DNA from: Diprion similis
Lineage: Eukaryota > Arthropoda > Insecta > Hymenoptera > Diprionidae
Direction of reading: 5' to 3'
DNA length: 64,000 nucleotides
Assembly (NCBI RefSeq): GCF_021155765.1
Contig: NC_060118.1
Location: forward strand, 6,014,001-6,078,000
The notes under the pieces: model-generated
Told to the model about the DNA's origin: nothing
The model's database searches: none
What the model saw: only the letters and a program-made list of their open reading frames with translations
Shown here: positions 24,715-36,833 of the stretch, piece after piece
How the letters are laid out: each line of letters opens with the position of its first letter
Numbering within the stretch: position 1 is the stretch's first letter
Position numbers and translations under genes: made by a program

Positions 24715-26046
24715 ATCTAAGGAATACTTCTACAGTAGTATAACCCTGTGGATAAACTACAACTTACAAACTCAAGAAAAATTTAATTTGTTGAAACCCA
24801 AACTTTATACATTTAGTCGTTATTTTCATCTCAACGATCATCATAGATTCTTATATAAGCGGAGAATATAAAACATGACGACAATAGTCTCTATTTTACC
24901 ATTAAATACTAGAGGATATATAGCAATAATAATGAGAACAATAACAAGAACAGTAATAATGAGAAATATATAATAAAATTGTCGTTTGAAGCATTAGATT
25001 TGGTTTTAGCAATTGGTTATCAACGCGTCGTGTTTATCGTTAAAAATGGATTCGACAAATTATGAAATTTCGATTGCATGAGATATTGGGATACTTATTA
25101 GGCACCTTACGGGACGAAAAATCTGATATAGCACTTCAACTTTCTTTTGAAAAGCATTCAATTGGACATAATTGTAATTCCTTCCATAATTCTTTGAAAG
25201 TAAGAAATACCGAGTGCTAGTTTCGCAATTGATCCAAGTTATGTACCAAGTACACTAAGTTCATGTTTCTAATATAATTCTCTATAAATTGTTGAGGAAT
25301 TCATTATTAGACCTATTAATCAGTAGACCGTGTAAAAAGTTCTTCCTGTAATCTCATCGTTTCTTGTGTTACGAGAAGAGAATCAATTGAGAAAAAAACC
25401 TTGCCTGATGGAACCAATGTGGCTCAAGTCCGAAGTCGTAGAAGCTATGAGCAAAGGATTGTGTAGGGATGTTCAAAAACGATACAGAAACTGAAATCTG
25501 CTGTTACTGCACCATGAAACAATAAATGAAGTCATATTCTTGTCAAAGTAATTATGTTTTATCAATTTACTCACTTCATCTTACGATGTTTTTTTTTAAA
25601 GTTTCATACGCCATATGAGGTATACCAAGTAACTGGTGCACTATTTGGAAATCTGCTAATACGGTTCTCCTAGTTTTTCAGATTCCGTGCAATTCGATTG
25701 ATGTACGTACATTTGATCATTTTTTCAGGTTCAATTTCTTTTGATTGATGTCTTCCGGCTAAAGTTTTTTTCAAAATTCCTAAACCTTTGATACGATGCC
25801 ATAACTGGTACTTCTCAGTGTAAAATTATTGTACTATTTGTTCTAATTGTCGTGTAATAGCTACCGACCGACTCAAATTATATGAATTAGGCTTTCGAAA
25901 GGGTCACTTGAAACAAGTCTTCACGTACAGATTGACTGAAGATTGCATTAAAAGACTTGCTGATGACTTACATACAAAGTTCAAACAACGTTGATATGAT
26001 CATTGCAATATTCATTCGCTGATCTCTTAATTACTGCCGTTGGAGA
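24715..26046. other. Convergent spacer Gr-c / Gr-d; no gene seen
   Basis: This lies between the 3' ends of the convergent Gr-c (+) and Gr-d (-). It contains short A-rich and AATAAT-type tracts near 24900-24970 but no recognisable exon or repeat. Confidence 0.5.
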
Positions 26047-29000
26047 TCAGTGGCTCATTTGGATGAGGATTACAAGATATGTCGTTATCGACCCAATTAC
26101 CTGCGAAGCAATATGCACACGATAAATCAGTTCTGAAATCTGCAAAGTTTTTGGTACAGCTACAAGCTTATTGTTCGCCAGATAATATCTTATACTTACG
26201 CTTTGAACAAATGTGTAATCCATGTAGAAGAAGCCACAGGCATCAAATTTCACAGGGTTCTGAATCATCTGTACGGAAAATTCATGGATCTATGTGGAAA
26301 AAGAGAAAACTGACACTCGCAAATCCTCCAAAAATTATGTCATGTTATTATTTCCCTGGCAAAACGAATTGAGAATTGCGAATAATGTGAAATTCTATTT
26401 CCAATCAAATAGCGTCAAAATTTTTCCCGTCACACATACTGAATCATATTTATAAAACTGGACAATACTGCCTACCTGTTTCTGCAGTCTTTCATCTTTC
26501 ACATTCGGTTTGAAGAGCTCGTAAATAACTTCACCAGTTTTCTGTGCCTGAAATTTGATGCGAGTTATGAGTTACCTGTGATTGATGTCATTGTTGCGTG
26601 TTTGAACTAACTTATGAATATCGGTATTCGAATGATTCATGAAAACAGTAGACCAATTGATTTTCACCTCATTGCTGGTGTCCCAACATGAGTGATTAGT
26701 CACCCAAATTTTGAAACTGCTTATGACCATCAATATCATCGGGGGAATCACGCGATTGATGTCACCCTTCGTCTCGCTGTTCAACACGTATGCGCTGTAC
26801 ATCGTATACAACATCCCCGTGGTAATGACAAATGACGATCCCATGAACAACAGGTTTTGCATTCCGAATACGCCGTTCAATTTCTTGGCCATCCTGGAGA
26901 GTTCCCAGTGAGCTTTCCTACTCAAAAACTGTTCTTAACAATAGATTTCAAACAAAATAAGGGGCCATACAAATAATACGTCTCACTGCTTTCGGCCATT
27001 TTAGACCCTCCTCCGTGACATCACGCAGTTTTTTACCCCCTTTTCGATGTGATATGATCTACTTCGTTCTCGTACCGCTCTCTCTCCTTCGAACGATTCA
27101 AATTTTTTTTAATAATACAACGGATAATGTTTAAAATCCGATAAATAAAATAAATAAATAACCATGAAAAAGGGCGTGACGTCATTCCACTAGTGAACCC
27201 CCCCTCCCCTGTCACAGGCTTTCCCTCAAGATGTAGTAACGGATATCCCTCAAGAGTGTGACGTAATATTCTGACAATAAATCCACAACTTTGACTTTTA
27301 TTTCATATTATTTTAGCCTGGAAAAATACTTGTGTCTCAATATTTTATTTACTCATCCATTTTTTTTTATCCATCATTGTGTGTTTAAATAGGAAATAAG
27401 CATTTGATTTGTTGCGTGGCTCTATCGTGAGAGTGCACTGTATTTGAATGGCCCCTAATATGTATAACTGCATTACGGCATTTTATTCTAGTGTTTAAGA
27501 TTCACCAAACAGAATGATTTCTCTTAAAACTTGAATTAAAAAATCGACAGTCATTGTCACGAACTGGATTTCATGTAGCAACTGATGTTGGTTGCTGGTC
27601 GGGCTTGCGGTTTGTGGATATTTGGCCCCATATTCTGATATATTTGTGATATTTTGGACAATGAAAGAAAGTCTTGGACTAGAGCGACGGCTGGTCTGCC
27701 GTTGACCCATTTCCTGTAGAATGTTGTTCAGGTGTCGAAATTTTTCCTTCACATATCTGCATTAGAGAAAAACATAACAACGAGGGTGCGTTTTTGAATA
27801 GAACGAATGTGGATTTGACTGTCAGAGTTGGTGTTTCGTTTTACACATACGTTGCGCTGGCACAGAAGTTCAAGTCCAGTAAAAGCGTGACGAGCATTGG
27901 TTGATGAATAGTCACAGATACGCAAAAATTTGCAAACATTGACCGTTCGCGTTTCATCATCCAAGCGAAGTCGTAAATAGCCACCGAGAATATGACTAGA
28001 AAAACAGCAATCACTCGACGATATAAACGAATGTACAGTACTTTGTAATCATTCTTAATTCCGAAAGTAGACTGAAAGATGTCATCTAAGTAGACGTAAT
28101 TTCTCAAACAACTCTTGAGTTCCTGTACATACATGCGGAGTGACAGTTATTCATCGTTGGCAAAACGGCATGGTTAGTCGGCAATATTCTTGAAGGGAGA
28201 GGACCGTTTTTACAAGTGGCACCACAATCGGAAGGTTCGTTTTTATAATTTGTGATCCTAGAAGTTCATTTTAACAAGTGGCGCTGAAATAATTTAAATT
28301 AAATTACATTCAAACAAAATATACGAAATCGACAATTAAATGTATGAGAAACGAACTTGCAGGATCGTAACTTGTACAAACGAATCCTTCGATTGGGGTA
28401 CCAGTTGTAAAAACGGTACCCTCTCTTGGTAAATACACAAAGGATATACTGCCCACAATCAAGAAATTAGGTTTTTTTTTATATCGATGACAATCCACCG
28501 ACAGTGAAATAATCAAATGAATAATTACACAAGTCTGTAAAAAAATACTTCATTTCAGCTGCATGGGATGCTTTTGCGAAATATTATGTTTTCCAGTGTG
28601 CTGAATCCAAAGATGTCCTCCATTTTCCTGCATCACGTACAGCATTCTTACAAAATGCACGGTGTTTTCTTAAAAAAAAGCATAACAGTAATGGAAAAAC
28701 AATATTTCTCATAAGATTAAATGAAACTACATACACGAGTTCAAGAAAAAAACCTGCCGTGATGGTTTTTTTTTAAGTATCTTGCGCGGTTTCAATGAGT
28801 AAAAATCTATAAGAAACAGTATAAAAAAACTTGTGCAGTTTTTGCCTTCCAGACCTGTGTTATTATGACCGCATAGTGATGGTTGCGTTTGTCGTCTTGA
28901 CCGGCTCCTTTGTGCATTTCAAGATTCGATCAATTATTCTAGGATTTGGGCTTTAGGCCTTCATGCAAAGTACGGCATAAACACTAGACCCGGTCGAATT

Positions 29001-29314
29001 ACCTTTCTTTTGAGCCAAACCAAAGCAGTAGCAATAATTGCGATGCCAGTACTTGTGCAGATAAGCACTCTATACATGCTCTTATGAGACACTGGCGAAT
29101 CACCCTTTGAAACATTAACCTGTAGCACTCCGCTCACCCCCACGTAAATGAAAGTCCAGTTCATTATATTGAATATCACTGTCAGTACTTGCATGCAGTA
29201 GTATGTCGGAGCACTTTGTTTTGGTTGTCGGAAGATGCCAATGCCGAGAACCCAGTTGGCGTAAGTGAGCGGCTTGATAGCGTCGTGGAAGGTTTTTGGT
29301 TCGCGGCAAAACAT
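26047..29314 (-). CDS. Gustatory receptor Gr-d, intact
   Basis: Minus-strand exons 29314-29003, 28122-27851, 27756-27565, 26917-26668, 26547-26476, 26289-26200 and 26100-26047 give 413 codons. The start is MFCREPKTFHDAIKPLTYAN. Exon 2 has YLDDIFQSTFGIKNDYKVL, exon 4 KAHWELSRMAKKLNGVFGMQ, exon 6 DACGFFYMDYTFVQS and exon 7 GSITTYLVILIQMSH. The exon 3 donor is a weak GTTCGT after GAAATCCA; it is the only phase-compatible site and Gr-e keeps the same one. Intron 1 contains a foldback element and intron 3 a MITE. It is the closest paralogue of Gr-e, and the two share 5' flanks, so they are a recent tandem pair. Confidence 0.9.
26960..27456. mobile_element. MITE in Gr-d intron 3
   Basis: The left terminus AGGGGCCATACAAATA is mirrored by TATTTGAATGGCCCCT on the right, enclosing about 497 bp with no coding potential. 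The interior has GTGACATCACGC and GACGTCATTCC words. Gr-e lacks the insertion at the corresponding intron. Confidence 0.7.
28193..28431. mobile_element. Small foldback element in Gr-d intron 1
   Basis: The arm 28193-28256 (GAGGACCGTTTTTACAAGTG and following) is the imperfect inverse of 28362-28431 (ending CAGTTGTAAAAACGGTACCC). The loop between them is about 105 bp. Confidence 0.7.
28546..28613 (-). repeat. Short dispersed repeat, copy 1
   Basis: The inverse of a block of about 60 bp found at 34129-34190 and 36834-36897. It contains CATCCCATGCAGCTGAAAT preceded by AACATAATATTT. Confidence 0.7.
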
Positions 29315-30335
29315 TGTGTATTTTTCTTTTGGCTCGTTGATTTCTTCCGTCCAAAATAATGTCACTGTTCAATGTATTTAAACGCTTCGTACAGTTGGTT
29401 GTAAGTTATGGTTCCGGATAATATACCTCAAGACCGATTGCGGAATAAACGTAATGAGGATTTGAATATTTTAGCTGATATTTATACCTTGCGGAGCTGC
29501 CGTGCATGCAATGGTATGTTCATGATCATGCAATGGAAACGGCAATTCGTTTGTTATTATACTTCCAATGGTGTGGAATGTCAATGAACACAAATAGCTG
29601 ATGGATAGAAGATATGCGTATCGTGTCAGCTTATTGCTCACTACAATTTACAAGATACTTTGATAAAGTTGAGAGCATAACCTACTGCGCAGACGACGGT
29701 TGGTTTATAATGACGTGATTGAGTAGGTATGATCTATAGTATGGACGTGAAAAATTTCGTTTATCTATACTTCTATGTGAATATTAAAAAGAGATAAAGT
29801 TTGTTTGTTTGTTTGTTTGTATGCAGGGGGTAAATCTCTGCACTGCTAAACCGATTTTAAAAATTCTTTCACTAATAGAAAGCTAAACTATTCTTGAGTA
29901 ACAGAAACTATAATCTACTCTGCTGAAAATAAGTTTTTAGTTTGAATTCTCAATATTTATGAATTAAGTTCGAAGAAAAAACACTGCTCAACTACTTTAT
30001 CGGCGTGCACTAACCAAACGGTTCAGTATATATGAAATATAACATTAGTGTGATGTGATAGATAACATTACATCCTTTGTGCAAGCTTCAAGATTGAAGT
30101 GTATATTTAAATTAGATTTGTCTAGTGAATAAAAATTTTGTTGGTAACCATAACGAGATGTCTTAGGGATGCTATGCTTAATTCATGTAAATGGTTTTTA
30201 ATTTACAAAACTAAAGTTTTCCACCAGCGTGATTTGAAATTATGATACTTATTCGCATCATTCTAGCGTGCGTTGTTACAGTACCTCGATGCAATGTTCT
30301 CATTATGTATGGTATCCACTTAAATATGCAAGTAC
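29315..30335 (-). promoter_or_regulatory. Gr-d 5' flank, duplicated with Gr-e
   Basis: Upstream of the Gr-d ATG, sequence similar to the Gr-e flank runs from the start codon to about 29720 and reappears at 30160-30335. It contains shared words such as CAGTTGGTTGTAA, ATAAACGTAATGAGG and GCGTTGTTACAGTA. The inner part probably includes the 5' UTR and core promoter. A GTTT microsatellite occupies about 29799-29820. Conservation may only reflect the age of the duplication. Confidence 0.55.
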
Positions 30336-30633
30336 TCCCTCGTGTATCGCGAGCTTTCACTTTCGTCAAAGTCGGCCAGAAAATTAGAAAAAAAGTCCTA
30401 TTTAAAAATATTTCACTCGGATACTCTTTTGTAATCACGGAATATGTACTAACTTGGTACCCAATCAATCAAATTCAACAACAAAATAATATTACAAGTA
30501 ATTTGTAGAGCCGGGATGTCATTTATAAAAACATTTATTTATGAACCAAGGATCTATTGATGAATTTTGTAACGATTTTCGAAAATTATAATTCATCTGT
30601 TCTTCACAGTCGCCTTTATCAGCATCTGTGTGT

Positions 30634-33600
30634 TCAATTTTCGGTTCCATTGGCAGGAGGATTTAAGGTAGTGGTTTTCTGTATCTGACTCATCTGAATC
30701 AGAATTACGAGGTGTGTCGTTATCGATCCAACCACCTACAGGCGAAATAGTAAAGAATCCAAAAACATCAGTAATATTAAATTAAATTCTATTGTGCATA
30801 ATTATACTTACGCGCTGAATGTATTCATAATCCATAGTAAAGAATCCGCATGCATCGAATCTCACAGGGTTCTTAATCATCTGGATTGAAAATTCATTGA
30901 TCTATGTGGAAAAAGAGAAAATTGACACCCAAAAATTATGGAAAAAATTTAACATGTCATTTAGCTGGCATTACAAATTGAGAATTGCGAATGAGGTGAA
31001 ATTCTATTTTTACGGCATGGGCATTGAAAAGTCCACTTTTTGTGGCAGTTTTCATTCCGTAAAGTGACGCTTTATACGGCAGTGAACAAAGTTGTGGAAT
31101 AAAGTCTTTATTCCGCAAATTTGATGCGCAGTCCGAAGTGCACATCCCAAACTGCCGAATAAAGTAGCTTCGTCGAACAGATCGCGACATAACCTCACTC
31201 TTCGTTTTGCTTTTCAATGTCCATACCGTAAAAAATATTGTATGTGGCATGCCCGTAAACCGTTTTTTGGCTCGGATAATTTCAGTACTCGCTTCCGGCT
31301 CGCTTCCGGCTCGCCTTCAGCTCGTCCTGAAATCTTTATCCTTGCCAAAAAAAAACAGGCGGTTTACGGGCATGCCACATAAATAGCTATTTCCAATCAA
31401 ATAGCGTAAGAATTTTTCCCGTCACACATACTTAGTCATATTTATAAAGCTTGGCAGTACGTCGTACCTGTTTTTGCAGTCTTTCATCTTTCACGTTCGG
31501 TTTGAAGAGCTCATAAATAACTTCACCAGTTTTCTGTGCCTGAAATTAGATGTGAGCTATGAGTTACTTGTGATTGATGTCATTGTTGCGTGTTTGAACT
31601 AACTTATGAAAATCGGTATTCGAATGATTCATGAAAACAGTAGACCAATTGATTTTCACCTCATTGCTGGTGTCCCAACATGAGTGATTAGTCGCCCAAA
31701 TTTTGAAAATGTATATGGCTGTCCATACGAACGGGGCAATCAAGCGATTGATGTTTTCCTTCGTCTCGCAATCCAACACGTATCCGCTGTACATCGTATA
31801 CAACATCCCCGTGGTAATGACAAACGATGATCCCATGAACAACAGGTTTTGTATTCCGAATATGACGTTCAACTTCTTGGCCAGCCTCGAGAGTTCCCAG
31901 TGAGCTTTCCTACTCAAAAAATGTCGTTACCGATTCATCTCAAGTCGACTGAAATGTTTCGAACTTAGAAATATCCGGCAGGTTCGAAATTAGAATCATT
32001 TTTCGAACACAGCGTTTCGAAATATCAAATCAAAAATTGAACACTTAATACATGTAACCTGATATGTATAAATGTATAACGATTAAGCCCTGCTAGTTTG
32101 AAGAAAATTGTCTTACGACTGTGTTACAAAAAGAAAAATTCGTCAAATGACCGATTTTTGCCAAATAAATAGGATTGCCCCCTTGCAAAAATTGTCAGCC
32201 ATTGTTACGAACTGGATTTCACGTAGCAACTGATACTGCTTGTTGGTCGAGCTTTCGGTTTGTGAATATTTCGCCTCATGTTCTGGTACATTTGTGATGT
32301 TCTGGTTAATGAAAGAAAGTCTTGGACTCGAGCGACGGATGGCCGGCTGTCGAACCATTTCCTTTAGAAGATTGTTCAGGTGTTGAAATTTTTCCTTTAC
32401 GTATCTGCATTAAAAAAAAATATAATAATCCAGGTGAGTTTTTGAATAGAACGAATGTCCATTTGACCGTCGTAGTTGGTGTTCCGCTTTACACATACTT
32501 TAAGCTGGTACAGAAGTTCAAGTCCAGCAACAGCATGACGAGGATTGGCTGATGAATAGTCGCTGACACGCAAAGATTTGTTAAGATTGACCGTCGTTCC
32601 TTCTTAAGCCAATTGAAATCGAAAATGGCCACCGAAAACATGACTAGAAATACTGCAATCACTTGACCACATAAACGAATGTACAGTTCTTTGTAATCGT
32701 TCTTAATTCCGAAAGTAGATTGAAAGATGTCATCTAAGTGCATGTAATTTCGCACACAACTTCGGAGTTCCTGTATAGATATACAGATCGATAGTTATTG
32801 ATATTTATTAAAATCGTTGTGGTTTATTAGGCAATACCGTTGGGTGCACAAAGGTATATACCGGGCATTCCAAGTGAAATCGAGAAGTCATTTGCTTTAT
32901 GTTATCAGATCCTTGGATAACTTTTTTTTCACATTGACTCCACTTCAAAAGAAGCCTAATTTTTTTCAAAAATTCTCTCGCTACTCCTTTGTGTTGCGCA
33001 ACGATCGTTTTTTTATAAAAAAGGGATAACTAAAAAAACACCATTTTTGAAATTCTGCAATTCTTCCTACAGATTCTGGGGGGAAAAATAAGTGATATCT
33101 ATCGTAAATAGAAAGTGGGCTGCAGCTGCCTTATTTTTTTTTTAGTTTTAAGAAGGAAAAAAAAAAATCATATCCTAATAGTCCTTACAGAAGTGGAATA
33201 AACAGAAAAGTAAAACATTTCCTGGAAAATTTTGATATCTTGCACATTTTTCAAAATAAATAACAAATATCTTTTTATCTATTGGTCTTTTTTATTGAAA
33301 AAAAAGATTTTTCTCACTTATTTTGAGAAATATGCAAAATATCAACATTTTCCCAAAATACGTTTTTTTCTTTTTTTCCGCTTCTGTGAGGATTATTAGG
33401 ATTTAATTTTTTTGTTGTTATTTTGGAAACTGAAAAAAAAAAAAAATTTAAATGCGGCAGCTATAGCCCACTTTCTGATTATGATAGATATTAGTTATTT
33501 TTTACCCAGAATCTGTGAAAAAAATTGCAGAATTTTAAAAATAGCATTTGTTTAGTTATCCCTTTTTTCACACAAAAATGATCGTCGCGCCATCTAAAGG

Positions 33601-34593
33601 AGTAGCGAGCAAATTCTTTAAAAAAATTACACTTCTTTTGAAGTGGAATCAATGCGGAAAAAAAGTTATGCAAGGATCTGATGACACGGGGCAAATAACT
33701 CCTCGATTTCACTTGGAATGCGCCATATGCTTGTACCATAATCAAAAAAGCACAGATTTTTTGGTGTCGATAACGATTTTCCCACAGTCTTCAGCACGGG
33801 TTTATGACACCGTTTGTTAAACATATATATATTTACCAACCGAAACCGGGAAAAATACTCAAAAAGATTCATCAGGTCAGGTTTTTTTCTTGAAGTCGTG
33901 TTTGCAGTTTCATTTTAGAGTGAAACTCACTTTTAACCCTTAGAGGACTGGGATCTGAGGAATTTCGAAAAATCTTTTTTTCTATAGAAAAGTGATAGGA
34001 CAAAGTCCAGAACATTCGACCAAATTAAAGTCAAATCTTTGGTACTCTTCATTCTACTCTTCAAGCGAAAGCTTCTTCGCAGAAGAACAAAAGTGGAGAA
34101 AAAAAGGTTTCATCTTTGTTTCCGGCACACTTGAAAACATAATATTTACCAACAACATCCCATGCAGCTGAAATAAAATATTTTCTGCGGACTTGTGTTA
34201 TTCAAGGATTTTAAATGTAAGCCTTCGCACGAAGTATACCGCAAACATTAGCGAATCCAAACAAATACCCGATAGAGTTACCTTTCTTTTGAGCCAAACC
34301 AAAGCAGGAGCGATGATTGATATACTAGAATTTAGGCATATAAGCACTCTATACATCTTCCTACGTGACACCGGCGCGTTACTGCTCGAAACAGTAATCT
34401 CTAGCACTTCAGTCACCCCCACATAGGTAACCGTCCAGTTTATTATATTGAATATGACTAGCAGTACTCGCATGCAGAAGTATGACGAAGCACTTTGGTT
34501 GGGTTGTCGTAGGATGCTAATGCCGAGAACCCAGTTGACGTAAGTGAGCGGTTTGATGGCGTCGTGGAAGCTTTTTGGTTCTGCGCAAAACAT
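30634..34593 (-). CDS. Gustatory receptor Gr-e, intact frame, TM7 Tyr replaced by His
   Basis: Minus-strand exons 34593-34282, 32770-32499, 32404-32213, 31909-31660, 31539-31468, 30901-30812 and 30735-30634 give 429 codons. The start is MFCAEPKSFHDAIKPLTYVN. Exons 4 and 5 are nearly identical to those of Gr-d (KAHWELSRLAKKLNVIFGIQ; AQKTGEVIYELFKPNVKDER). Exon 7 reads GSITTHLVILIQMSQIQ, so the Tyr of the TYhhhhhQ motif is His, and a tail of about 18 residues follows. Intron 1 (1511 bp) carries a palindrome of about 0.9 kb and intron 5 an insertion of about 380 bp absent from Gr-d. The exon 3 donor is the same weak GTTCGT. The frame is open throughout, but the motif change raises the question of altered function. 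Confidence 0.9.
31010..31386. mobile_element. Nested insertion in Gr-e intron 5
   Basis: Compared with Gr-d intron 5, Gr-e has about 377 extra bp flanked by the direct repeat CTATTT (31004-31009 and 31387-31392), a possible target-site duplication. Inside, 31241-31381 is a separate hairpin with a perfect 22-bp inverted repeat: TATGTGGCATGCCCGTAAAC at its left end, its inverse at the right end. Confidence 0.72.
32850..33745. mobile_element. Palindromic element of about 0.9 kb in Gr-e intron 1
   Basis: The left arm runs from about 32856 (GGGCATTCCAAGTGAAATCG) inward and the right arm back to about 33735 (TTTCACTTGGAATGCGCC). Pairs such as AAAAAGGGATAACT / AGTTATCCCTTTTTT and ACAGATTCTGG / CAGAATCTGTG are symmetric around about 33285. 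The two arms generate mirror-image spurious ORFs. No coding capacity is seen. Boundaries are approximate to about 15 bp. Confidence 0.8.
34129..34190 (+). repeat. Short dispersed repeat, copy 2
   Basis: In Gr-e intron 1, AACATAATATTTACCAA then ACATCCCATGCAGCTGAAAT. It lies to the right of a second shared block at about 33838-33930 (GAAACCGGGAAAAA, then GTCAGGTTTTTTTCTTGAA). Both blocks recur in the same order in the methuselah-like relic at 36430-36900. Confidence 0.75.
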
Positions 34594-35240
34594 GGTTTAA
34601 TACTTTTGGCCCTCCGATTTCTCTCGTCCAAAACAATGTTACTGTTCAATACGTTCAAGTGCTCCGTACAGTTGGTTGTAATAATATGCCTCGAGACCAA
34701 TTGCAAAATAAACGTAATGAGGGTTAGAATATTTTAGATGATACTTATGGCTTACGGAGCCGCTGTGCATGCAATGGTTTGTTTATGAGTAAGCAGAAGA
34801 AACTGCAATTCATTCGTTAAAATACTTCAAGTAGCGTGGATTGTCAATAAACACAAATAGCAGATGAATAGAAGATACGCGTACGGTGTTAGCGTATTGC
34901 TCATTGTGTTTTACAAGATACTTCGATAAAGCTGAGAGCACAACCTACCCTGAAGTAGACCGTCGGTTCATAATGACATATTTGAGTGGTTATCATTTAT
35001 TATAAGGACATCACATGGGAAATTACCTGAATAAATGAAAACGTTTTTGCCATTGATAACAAGCTATCAAGAAAATGCTATACTTTGTTGATGTGAATTG
35101 TTTTTTGTTTACAAAGCTACAGTTTTCCAATAGCCTGATTCAAAGTTATGACAATTATTCGCATTATTCAAGCATGCGTTGTTACAGTATCGCGATGCAA
35201 TGATGTTCTGATTTGGAATGGTGTCCACTTAACCCTGTAA
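34594..35240 (-). promoter_or_regulatory. Gr-e 5' flank, duplicated with Gr-d
   Basis: Homologous to the Gr-d 5' flank with many substitutions and small indels. Shared words include CAGTTGGTTGTAA near 34668, AATAAACGTAATGAGG and, at the far end, GCGTTGTTACAGTA near 35176. This places the right end of the Gr-d/Gr-e duplication near 35240. Confidence 0.55.
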
Positions 35241-35726
35241 CGACAAACTTATTTTTTTGACCTCCATACTAGAAACTGGGGTAAATATTTACTCCACACG
35301 TTTCTTGTTCGGAAAATCATTCTGAAAGCGGTAATGAGGTTTACAATTATATGAATCTCTTCGTTTTTTGATGGGGATGAAGAGAATGGCGCATAGGAAA
35401 TATTTTTCTCTAAGACAACACTTATGAGAATAACACGGTAAAACTGTTAGAAGAATCAGTTTTTGTTACGATATCCGGTAAGCTACGCCATTTTGTTCGA
35501 CCTATCCGATATTTTTTTAAACGTCATTTAACGTTGGAGTATTCTCACGCTGCCCTCATAACATTCCATTAGGTTTAGTTTTTTGTGTTAGTAATACTGA
35601 CGCGTTGCTGCGCAGCCTGTTGTGCGCTGTGGCTAAACGTGATGAGTTACAATATTCGGAAAACATTTCGGTGAGTTATGGATGCGAAGGACTCAATAGT
35701 GCTCTGACTAATGTGACTGTTTAATA

Positions 35727-36149
35727 GAGTGTTCAAAAAAAAATCAACTATTTTTTTTCCAAAGAACATTGATTAAACACTATCAAGCCTCAACCATTGA
35801 ACTGTTCAAAATAATATTAGATTATTATTTCAATGGTTCAGGCTTTCTAACTTCGAAACGACTCGCCTTACCCAAATCTTCATTCAGACCCTTTTTTATA
35901 GAGCGTTAAATTTCCTACAAAAATCCATCTTGTTTATTATAGTTCAGTGATTCGTTTACGAGTAAAAAAATTCCAAAGTTGAGAAAAAAAATGTTCATGT
36001 TATTTAAATGGAAATAGAAAATTGAGAATCGCTACCTTTAAACAATAATATTAAGGGTTCATATTTTAACAGGGTCTTTGTTTAGGGATACTCTGACGAT
36101 TTTTTAATGTTCTTTGAAAAAAAAAATAGTTGATTTGTTTGAAACACTC
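35727..36149. mobile_element. Tc1/mariner-like MITE with TA flanks
   Basis: GAGTGTTCAAAAAAAAATCA at the left pairs with TGATTTGTTTGAAACACTC at the right as an inverted repeat of about 42 bp, ending inward at CAAAGAAC / GTTCTTTG. TA dinucleotides abut both ends (35725-35726 and 36150-36151), as expected for the Tc1/mariner superfamily. No transposase frame is present. Confidence 0.8.
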
Positions 36150-36833
36150 TAGTGTCCAATCTTGAACTGAGTTACTGGTGTTTTAGGAAGATACGATCGA
36201 TCACTCATTATACGCGGGAACGTGAAGAGCGAAGGTTTTTTTGGTATGCTATTTTCGCTTGGGTCACGCCAGCCGACGTCCTTGGCATTTTGGAAATCAG
36301 TCGAAATTATGTCCCAGCCCTCCGGAGCGACACGGTGAGTAGGTTTATGAGACTGAAGTCATTGGGTTCGCAAAGAATTTTTAATGAACTAATTGTACAG
36401 ATCTGCAACCAAAAAACTGTACAGATTTTTTATACCATTACTTATAAATTTTCGCTGACTGAAACCGGGAAAATTATTTTAAAAATTCCATCACGTCAGG
36501 TTTTTTCTTGAACTCGTGTTTGTAGTTCCACTTCAAGTGAAATTCCCGTTTAACTCGAAATCTGCTATCCTATTTTTGATTAAAGAAATCCGATGCCAAA
36601 GTGATTTCTTACTTTCATTTAATATGTATTAGAATGAGACTCAAGAATAAATACAAACAGGAAAAGAGAAAATCGAAAGCGGAAGCGTGTTGGTAGAAGT
36701 ATCAAAACGGAAAGTTAGGTAAATTTTATAAAAAATTTCAGTTTCTTCATTACTGTTATTCTTTTCTTATCACCTCGTATTTTGCAAAAATGCTGCACGT
36801 GATGTAAGGAAATAAAGTCATTTACGGTTTCAG

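Noticed and set aside
33491-33872. Mirror-image ORFs at 32.8-33.0 and 33.5-33.8 kb
   Set aside because: They are the two arms of the Gr-e intron 1 palindrome read on opposite strands, not genes.
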